Part shown: positions 16,885-21,767 of the stretch, piece by piece
Layout of the letters: each line of letters opens with the position of its first letter
Numbering within the stretch: position 1 is the stretch's first letter
DNA from: a virus
Length of the DNA: 21,767 nucleotides
Virus record (IMG/VR): IMGVR_UViG_3300023178_000304
Coordinates: 1 to 21,767 of that record
Direction: 5' to 3' (one strand)
The notes under the pieces: generated by a model
Database searches by the model: none
Told to the model about the DNA's origin: nothing
What the model saw: only the letters and a program-made list of their open reading frames with translations
Position numbers and translations under genes: made by a program

Positions 16885-17409
16885 ATGGCACTCAGTAAAA
16901 TTCAATCAGAATCCATAAATCTCGCAGATGATTTTGCGTTTACTGGAACACATACTCACTCATCTGGCCATCCTGCTTTCTTTGGAACACTTAATAGTGA
17001 AATTTCTAATATAATTGGAAATGCTACTACTGTTGATATTAGTAGTGGATATGCTCATACAGAACATTACGATACTGCAAATGGTTTTAATGCATCAACT
17101 GGTTTATGGACTGCTCCCACAACTGGTAAATATCTTTTATGGATGAAGATTAGATTTAATGAGGCCAGTGGTATTACTGCAAACTCTGGTGTTCTTTATA
17201 TTACAACATCAAATCGTGATTATCAAAGATTATTCAATCCAGTTAATATGTCAAATGTGGGTGTAAATGCAGATTATACAATGATGGTAGTTGCAGATAT
17301 GGATGCAAATGACACTGCAAGATATAAAGTATTTGCAAACGGTGCTGGTTCAGACAAAATTGATATTTCACCAGACCATACTATGTTTGGTGGATGGTTG
17401 TTAGGATAA
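16885..17409 (+). CDS. Short C1q-like fibre tip protein
   Basis: A 174-residue protein. The N-terminus MALSKIQSESINLADDFAFT belongs to the 'MA(I/L)SKI' type, also seen at 20360 (MAISKIILNSQHKDNVEFTG). Residues about 30-174 look like a single C1q-type jelly roll: GFNASTGLWTAPTTGKYLLW (strand pair with the GxY turn), VLYITTSNRDYQRLF, ADYTMMVVADMDANDTARYK, VFANG, and a closing MFGGWLLG strand. It is nearly all tip domain with a very short docking segment. It is first in the 16851 unit, with AGGAAAG as ribosome site. The C1q call is from pattern only and is moderately sure. Confidence 0.75.
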   Translation: MALSKIQSESINLADDFAFTGTHTHSSGHPAFFGTLNSEISNIIGNATTVDISSGYAHTEHYDTANGFNASTGLWTAPTTGKYLLWMKIRFNEASGITANSGVLYITTSNRDYQRLFNPVNMSNVGVNADYTMMVVADMDANDTARYKVFANGAGSDKIDISPDHTMFGGWLLG

Positions 17410-17411
17410 TT

Positions 17412-17430
17412 ATGGGGCGAAAAAACCCAT
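17412..17430 (+). other. Small hairpin in the intergenic leader
   Basis: ATGGG (17412-17416) can pair with CCCAT (17426-17430) around the loop GCGAAAAAA. No T-run follows, so it is not a standard terminator. It sits just before the AAAGGAG ribosome site (17434-17440) of the GTG-started gene and could affect that gene's translation or message stability. Confidence 0.4.
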
Positions 17431-17447
17431 CTTAAAGGAGATAAAAA

Positions 17448-17741
17448 GTGGCAATTACAATTACAATAAACATAAACGATACAGATGAAAAAGTATTACT
17501 GAATGATATTGCAGATATTGATGCATGGGCTCAAGAAGCAATTACAGGTAAGGTTAATAATTGTTGGAAAAGAATGAAAAATGATTGGACAACTAAATTG
17601 ATGGATGACGAATCTTTCACTGACCCCATTCCATCTAATAAAGCAGATTTCGTAACTCTAGTTACTGCAAGAGATGATTATCAGAACAGAAGTGAACGAG
17701 ATGCTGCTGATGCAGCTGCAAGAGATGTTTCTGCACCATAA
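17448..17741 (+). CDS. Small acidic protein of unknown function (pair B), GTG start
   Basis: A 97-residue protein starting with GTG, placed 7 nt after a strong AAAGGAG. The sequence begins MAITITININDTDEKVLLND and continues IADIDAWAQEAITGKVNNCW. It is similar in its first half to the protein at 16592 (an ITI-type strand, DT, a D-x-W-A-(Q/D)-(E/N)-A helix) but has a different, charged alanine-rich tail ending DAADAAARDVSAP. Both members of the pair directly follow a gene with a C1q-like tip and close their transcription unit. Function unknown; a paired fibre partner is an inference from position. The gene ends in tandem stops, TAA TAA, that overlap the next late promoter. Confidence 0.7.
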   Translation: MAITITININDTDEKVLLNDIADIDAWAQEAITGKVNNCWKRMKNDWTTKLMDDESFTDPIPSNKADFVTLVTARDDYQNRSERDAADAAARDVSAP

Positions 17742-17747
17742 TAAATA
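17740..17747 (+). promoter_or_regulatory. Late promoter AATAAATA
   Basis: The second of two in-frame stops (17742-17744) is the TAA of the NATAAATA motif. It ends 23 nt before the ATG at 17771, with GAGGAAAG in the leader. Confidence 0.65.
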
Positions 17748-17770
17748 TAGTGAATAGAGGAAAGTAAATA

Positions 17771-18637
17771 ATGCCATTCATAGGACAACAACCGATTACA
17801 GGTGCTTATCACAAGTTGGATTCTATCACAACTTCGGCAACTGCTACCTATAACTTGCAGTTGAATGGTGGTGCGTATTACCCAACTAGTGCTAATCACT
17901 TGCTGGTTTCACTCAATGGTGTTATGCAGGCTCCACAAGACTCATTCACAGTCAGTGGTTCACAGATTACATTCGCATCAGCACTCACAAGTTCAGATAG
18001 TATTGACTTCATCATGGCACTTGGTGATGTGTTGGATATTGGTGTTCCAAGTGATGGAGCAGTAAACACAAGTCAACTTGCAAACTCAGCGGTTACTGAT
18101 GCAAAGATTGCTTCTGGTATCAGTTCATCAAAACTTACTGGTGCATTACCAGCGATTGATGGTTCTGCATTGACAGGTATTGCATTTGCTGCTGGTGATG
18201 TTTATGTGGCAGCGCAACAATCTGGAGATCAAACAATAACTAGGGCAGCAGATGTGCAACTAACAAATCTTATAGCAAATGAAATTGATTCGGATAATGC
18301 TTGGGATGGAAGTTCTTTTACAGTTCCTAGTGGTAAGGGTGGAATATATCTTGCATTTATTCAAGCAGCTGCTTATTTTGGAAATATTGGTGTTGACGGT
18401 GAATATGCAGATTGTCGTTGGAGAAAGAACGGTGTTGCGACAGGGGTTAATACTAGAGGGATTTCTATGGCCTCTGGGCATAGAGCTCTAAATGAATTTG
18501 CAGTTCAAAATCTTAATCTCCTAGAGTTGTCTGCTGGAGATGTATTAACAGCATATGTGAATTTCGCAGATGATAATGGTGGAACTGCTATCACCAATTC
18601 ATCCAACACACATATTTGGATATTAAGGATAACATAA
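17771..18637 (+). CDS. Tail fibre with MPFIG N-terminus and C1q-like tip
   Basis: A 288-residue probable receptor-binding fibre. Residues 1-11 (MPFIGQQPITG) match the proteins at 14574 and 15536. Residues about 15-85 are a divergent GDGST-type unit (LLVSLNGVMQAPQDSFTVSG, QITFASAL). Residues 95-121 are the linker DGAVNTSQLANSAVTDAKIA, then SGISSSKL. Residues about 142-288 look like a C1q-type domain: AWDGSSFTVPSGKGGIYLAF, RWRKNGVATG, LNLLELSAGDVLTAYVNF and a closing SNTHIWILRIT. It has the same chassis as the fibre at 15536 without that protein's central segment. The stop overlaps the chaperone gene start (TAATG). It is first in the 17740 unit. Confidence 0.8.
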   Translation: MPFIGQQPITGAYHKLDSITTSATATYNLQLNGGAYYPTSANHLLVSLNGVMQAPQDSFTVSGSQITFASALTSSDSIDFIMALGDVLDIGVPSDGAVNTSQLANSAVTDAKIASGISSSKLTGALPAIDGSALTGIAFAAGDVYVAAQQSGDQTITRAADVQLTNLIANEIDSDNAWDGSSFTVPSGKGGIYLAFIQAAAYFGNIGVDGEYADCRWRKNGVATGVNTRGISMASGHRALNEFAVQNLNLLELSAGDVLTAYVNFADDNGGTAITNSSNTHIWILRIT

Positions 18638-19011
18638 TGGCAAGTTTAATTTCAAAAATTGAAGAATATATTGGTAGACAACTAAATTATGCTAGTCGTG
18701 AAGTTGTGGTTGTTATTGATTCTAATGGCGAAAGAATTGAAGAATGGAATATTGAAGGACATGATGAACCAACTTTAGAACAATTGGATGCACTAGAAGT
18801 AGATGCTAACTCTAGAGAAGATGGTTATAAATTAAATGCACTTCGCACAGAAAGAAATGCCAAACTCACAGAAACAGATTGGGTTATCACCATGCACAAA
18901 GAGTTGGGAACAAACATTCCTGCTGCATGGAAAACATACAGACAGGCACTCAGAGATATTACAGATACCTACACATCATTGGATGATGTTGTTTGGCCGG
19001 AGAAACCATAA
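18637..19011 (+). CDS. Probable phage tail fibre assembly chaperone
   Basis: A 124-residue protein. The start at 18637 (TAATG overlap with the fibre stop) is preferred to the in-frame ATG at 18616 inside the upstream gene. The C-terminal 55 residues have the pattern of the phage tail assembly chaperone family (Pfam Phage_tail_APC type): LNALRTERNAKLTETDW at 67-82, a W-K-T-Y-R-Q-A-L-R-D-I segment at 98-108, and VVWPEKP at the end. Residues 24-53 (VVVIDSNGERIEEWNIEGHD, then EPTLEQLDALE) resemble the strand-turn segment that often precedes it. Such proteins help fold or trimerise a neighbouring fibre. Its overlaps with the fibres on both sides (17771 and 19011) make these the likely clients. Confidence 0.75.
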   Translation: MASLISKIEEYIGRQLNYASREVVVVIDSNGERIEEWNIEGHDEPTLEQLDALEVDANSREDGYKLNALRTERNAKLTETDWVITMHKELGTNIPAAWKTYRQALRDITDTYTSLDDVVWPEKP

Positions 19012-20135
19012 TGGCATTGATTAGAATTAACAATCGTTCCTCAGAAGATACTGCAATTCACGGTAGACGGAATCTGGTTATCAATGGCGCTATGCAAGTG
19101 GCACAGAGAGGCACTAGTTCTAGTTTTGCCCATGATGGCACAAGGTCTGGATATACTGTAGACAGATTTGAAAGTGGTATTAGACACACGACAGATGAGT
19201 ATGAACATACAATAGAACAGGTTTCAGATGCTCCTTCTGGGTTTTCTTATTCTTTGAAATGGACAACGACTCAGGAAGAGACTACAGTAGGCGCAGATGA
19301 ATACTATTATATACGGCAGGCAATAGAAGCACAAAACCTTCAACACTTATGTTTTGGTTCTTCTGCAGCAAAACAACTTACACTTTCGTTTTGGGTAAAG
19401 TCATCTATAACCGGCACTTATGGTATCTTGTTTTTTACACAAGATCCTACTAGAGGTCGTAACGCTACCTACACAATAGATAGTGCAGATACTTGGGAAT
19501 ATAAGACTATAACTATAGAGGGCGATACAACTGGTGCTATTGCAAACGATAACGGCCAAGGACTTGACATTTATTGGGGGATTGCATCAGGGTCGGATTT
19601 TAACTCTATCAATTTGACAAGTTGGGACGCCTATACCTCCGCCAGTTTTTTAGGAGGGCACGCACAAAATGGAGTTGCCACTACCGCTAGTGCAACATGG
19701 CAAATCACAGGCGTTCAATTAGAAGTAGGCGACACTGCCACTCCATTCGAGCACCGCTCATACGGAGAGGAGCTTGCGCTCTGTCAGAGGTATTGCCAAT
19801 TCTTCCCACAAGACGGAACTCTTGTGAGAAACATATGGGCTAAAGGAGATGCATCAGGTTCTGGCGCTGTAACTTCTGCTATATGTTTTATTGGATTACA
19901 GGGCCCAACTATGCGAACTGACACGCCAACGCTAGTCGGTTCTGATTATACACAAACAAATATTCGAGCTGAGAGTGGCGGCACAATTACAACCTTGACC
20001 GCTACTCCCACTTGTTTGTCATGGAGCAAACAACTATGGAATTGTTCTTTCGGTTCTGCTGATGTTACTGATGGAACACAAATTAGATTTTATGGTTCTA
20101 CTGATGATAAAATCGGTTTAGATGCGGAGTTATAA
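19011..20135 (+). CDS. Tail fibre protein, RNLVINGAMQVAQRG family
   Basis: A 374-residue protein with its start at 19011, overlapping the chaperone stop (TAATG); the ATG at 18993 lies inside the chaperone gene. Residues 19-34 (RRNLVINGAMQVAQRG) and YTVDRF near 48-53 open a large beta domain with LTLSFWVKSSITGTYGI and TWEYKTITIEGDTTG. It ends with QLEVGDTATPFEHRSYGEEL at about 236-255 and LCQRYCQFF at 257-265. This combination is widespread in phage fibres and prophage structural proteins and has a carbohydrate-binding-module look. Residues 266-374 form a further beta tip. Codon use in the second half (GCC, ACC, CGC, GAG, GGG) differs from the GCT/ACA/AGA/GAA-rich neighbours, which suggests recent acquisition. 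Confidence 0.8.
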   Translation: MALIRINNRSSEDTAIHGRRNLVINGAMQVAQRGTSSSFAHDGTRSGYTVDRFESGIRHTTDEYEHTIEQVSDAPSGFSYSLKWTTTQEETTVGADEYYYIRQAIEAQNLQHLCFGSSAAKQLTLSFWVKSSITGTYGILFFTQDPTRGRNATYTIDSADTWEYKTITIEGDTTGAIANDNGQGLDIYWGIASGSDFNSINLTSWDAYTSASFLGGHAQNGVATTASATWQITGVQLEVGDTATPFEHRSYGEELALCQRYCQFFPQDGTLVRNIWAKGDASGSGAVTSAICFIGLQGPTMRTDTPTLVGSDYTQTNIRAESGGTITTLTATPTCLSWSKQLWNCSFGSADVTDGTQIRFYGSTDDKIGLDAEL

Positions 20136-20138
20136 AAA

Positions 20139-20333
20139 ATGAATGAAATGAATATTACTGATGCAAAGTATCTATATCACACCAATGATGAAGAAACTAT
20201 TAAGGTTGCAATTTCAGCAACCATTGATGGTGAGAATATAACTGTTGCTGTTAATGCGAGGGGTAACAGGCATTACAATGAAATCATGCGCCAAGTAGAA
20301 GCAGGCACACTAACCATTGCAGAAGCAGAATAA
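20139..20333 (+). CDS. Small conserved phage protein of unknown function
   Basis: A 64-residue protein, MNEMNITDAKYLYHTNDEET, with GENITVAVNARGNRHYNEIM and an acidic tail VEAGTLTIAEAE. The ATG at 20139 is chosen over the in-frame ATG at 20148 because GGAG (20126-20129) lies 9 nt upstream. I recall similar 60-80-residue proteins in cyanophages (a 'NITDAKY' start, an 'NRHY' motif, an 'IxEA' end) with no known role. It lies 3 nt after the fibre gene, closes the 17740 unit, and so repeats the fibre-then-small-protein order of this locus. Its stop codon lies in the next late promoter. Confidence 0.7.
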   Translation: MNEMNITDAKYLYHTNDEETIKVAISATIDGENITVAVNARGNRHYNEIMRQVEAGTLTIAEAE

Positions 20334-20336
20334 ATA
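20329..20336 (+). promoter_or_regulatory. Late promoter AATAAATA
   Basis: NATAAATA motif containing the upstream stop (TAA, 20331-20333). It ends 23 nt before the ATG at 20360; AGGAAA lies in the leader. Confidence 0.65.
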
Positions 20337-20359
20337 AAGAGAAACACAGGAAACGATAG

Positions 20360-21767
20360 ATGGCAATTTCTAAAATTATATTAAACAGCCAACACAAAGA
20401 TAATGTTGAGTTTACTGGAACTGAAGCGGTTCGTATAACTCAAGGAACAACCGCAGAAAGAGCAAATGCTCAAGCTGGCGATCTTCGTTTCAATTCTACC
20501 ACATCATTGATGGAGTATTATGATGGGGTTCGATGGAAGTCTATTGACTCACCACCAGTAATCAGTTCTGTATCTCCTCAATACTTTGGTGCTGCTGGGG
20601 AAACGATCACTATCACAGGCGGTAATTTTCAGTCTGGTGCAGAAGTATATTTAATTGGCCAAGATTCAACTGAATATAAAGCATCTGTTGTCACTGTAAA
20701 TAGTTCAACATCTATAACATTTACCACTACATCTGCAATGAATACTGCTGGTGGGGCTAATGATTTATTTGGTGTTAAAGTTGTAAACACCACATCAAGT
20801 CTGACCGCAACTCTAACTGATGCCTTGGATTATGGTGCAGATGCTGTTTTCACAACATCTCAAGGTTCTATTGGTAACATTTATGATATTGATCGTGGTG
20901 ATAAAACTTTTACTATTGGTGCAACTTCTATTGATTCAGACGATACAATTTCACTTGCAGTAACTAGTGGTTCGCTTCCTACTGGAATGTCTATGAACAC
21001 TTCTGGTGTGATTAGTGGAACACCATCTCAAGAGACTGCTGGATCCAGTTCCACATATAATTTTACAGTTACAGCAACGGTGACTGGAGAAATAGAAACA
21101 TTTACTTCTACTAGAAATTTTTCTATAACAGTCTTTGGACTAATTGCTACCACATATGATGTAACAGGTGATGATCGAGATGGTGCATTGAATGTATTCA
21201 CAATCCCTGCTGGTTTAACAAAACTTCAAACAAAAATGTGGGGTGGCGGTGGCGGTTCATATTATGATGGATCAGGAAATAACGGACAAGGTGGTTCTGC
21301 TGGATTCACTGATACTACATTTAATGTTTTAAGTGGAGAGGCATATTATACAATCATTACTGCCGGTGGCGGTGGGGCTAATGCTCGTGCCGGATATGGC
21401 GGCGGTGGTGGCGGCGTCAATGGTGGTTCTGCTGGTGGTGGAGCTTCCATGATTTTATCTGGCAATATTTCTACTCCATTTCTTCAACAAGATAGTTATG
21501 GCATAGGCAACCTCAACTCTGAACCCAGTTCGACCACAAGTTCATTAAGTCCTGTTACTGGTGTAATCGCTGTTGCCGGTGGTGGTGGCGGTGGCGGTTG
21601 GTATGTTATCAACAATCAACACGGCGGTAACGGTGGTGGACTTACTGGTGGTGCTGGTTCTGGATATTGGGGAACTGGAACAACTCCAGGCGGCACACAA
21701 ACCGCTGGTGGGTCTGGAAAACCATATTCACAAGGTGGGTCGTATCTACTTGGTGGTAATGTTACCG
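20360..21767 (+). CDS. Tail fibre with IPT/TIG, Ig-like and glycine-rich domains (3' truncated)
   Basis: Open to the end of the window, with 469 codons visible. The N-terminus is MAISKIILNSQHKDNVEFTG. Residues about 28-62 (GTTAERANAQAGDLRFNSTT, then LMEYYDGVRW) are the common fibre motif also present at 13255. Residues about 64-144 (PPVISSVSPQYFGAAGETIT, then ITGGNFQSGAEVYL) look like an IPT/TIG domain. Residues about 161-261 look like an Ig/He_PIG domain (LPTGMSMNTSGVISGTPS, STYNFTVTATVTG, RNFSITVFG). From MWGGGGG at residue 293 the protein is glycine-rich, as in the fibre at 1567. The ribosome site is AGGAAA. It shares its stalk with the gene at 13255 and its tip type with the gene at 1567, so it is a mosaic adhesin. 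The end of the tip is not visible. Confidence 0.8.
   Translation, partial: MAISKIILNSQHKDNVEFTGTEAVRITQGTTAERANAQAGDLRFNSTTSLMEYYDGVRWKSIDSPPVISSVSPQYFGAAGETITITGGNFQSGAEVYLIGQDSTEYKASVVTVNSSTSITFTTTSAMNTAGGANDLFGVKVVNTTSSLTATLTDALDYGADAVFTTSQGSIGNIYDIDRGDKTFTIGATSIDSDDTISLAVTSGSLPTGMSMNTSGVISGTPSQETAGSSSTYNFTVTATVTGEIETFTSTRNFSITVFGLIATTYDVTGDDRDGALNVFTIPAGLTKLQTKMWGGGGGSYYDGSGNNGQGGSAGFTDTTFNVLSGEAYYTIITAGGGGANARAGYGGGGGGVNGGSAGGGASMILSGNISTPFLQQDSYGIGNLNSEPSSTTSSLSPVTGVIAVAGGGGGGGWYVINNQHGGNGGGLTGGAGSGYWGTGTTPGGTQTAGGSGKPYSQGGSYLLGGNVT
21236..21767 (+). repeat. Glycine-rich low-complexity coding region (second copy type)
   Basis: GGT/GGC-rich stretches encode Gly runs (for example around 21240, 21400, 21580 and 21630) separated by Ser/Asn/Ala spacers. 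It has the same style as 1939-2655 but a different spacer sequence, so the two are related by architecture rather than by a recent DNA duplication. Confidence 0.8.

Noticed and set aside
18825-18832. TATAAATT as a further late promoter
   Set aside because: It lies inside the chaperone gene, differs at the last, strongly conserved position, and is not at a suitable distance from a start codon.
11470-21767. Diversity-generating retroelement acting on the fibre genes
   Set aside because: I saw no reverse transcriptase, no template/variable repeat pair and no C-type-lectin-like variable tip in the window; one could still lie outside it.
1-21767. Rho-independent terminators, tRNA genes, integrase or transposase
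   Set aside because: None is visible. The gaps are 0-40 nt, and none holds a hairpin followed by a T-run.

Overview
The window is a late (virion-structure) region of a T4-like marine myovirus, most like the cyanophages and related pelagic phages. The strongest evidence is the gene at 3142-4656, which carries the two signatures of the T4 baseplate wedge protein gp8: IPRRDW near the N-terminus and a YVENRRP...DQTEDIKI C-terminus. It is followed by a 2193-residue DUF4815-type structural protein (4660-11241), a hallmark of marine T4-like phages. All genes are on the + strand, are packed with 0-40 nt gaps, and share AT-rich codon use. Both ends of the window cut through a gene. The exact host cannot be read from the sequence.

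Layout. (1) 2-823: C-terminal part of an unrecognised structural protein ending in 7-residue (S/T)(F/Y)DE repeats. (2) 859-3120: a fibre with a 20-unit tetrapeptide repeat, a glycine-rich adhesin-like fibre, and a small conserved protein. (3) 3142-11470: gp8, the DUF4815 protein, and a 75-residue coiled-coil protein. (4) 11470-21767+: an array of short, modular tail-fibre or adhesin proteins built from a limited set of parts: a repeated 'GDGST' beta domain, C1q-like tips, IPT/TIG plus Ig-like stalks, glycine-rich tips and an 'RNLVINGAMQVAQRG' module. Small acidic proteins lie between them, and one gene encodes a probable tail-fibre assembly chaperone (18637-19011).

Regulation. The motif NATAAATA, the late promoter of T4-like phages, occurs eight times on the + strand by my reading. 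Seven copies lie at gene junctions, 19-33 nt before the next start codon. In all seven the TAA inside the motif is in frame with the upstream gene, as its stop codon or as a second in-frame stop. The eighth, a perfect TATAAATA, lies inside the 75-residue gene. These sites divide the window into about eight late transcription units. Within units, genes are joined by TAATG overlaps or by very short gaps with Shine-Dalgarno sites. I see no rho-independent terminator, tRNA, CRISPR array, integrase, transposase or reverse transcriptase.

How it works together. gp8 and the DUF4815 protein would form or decorate the baseplate. The downstream fibres share a few N-terminal types, which may be docking ends, and carry exchangeable C-terminal tips. 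This looks like a combinatorial receptor-binding locus in which duplication and tip swapping have produced several paralogous fibres. One two-gene cassette (fibre ending ALAxALG plus a MAN-FKNA protein) is present twice. The least understood parts are the small proteins that close several of the transcription units.
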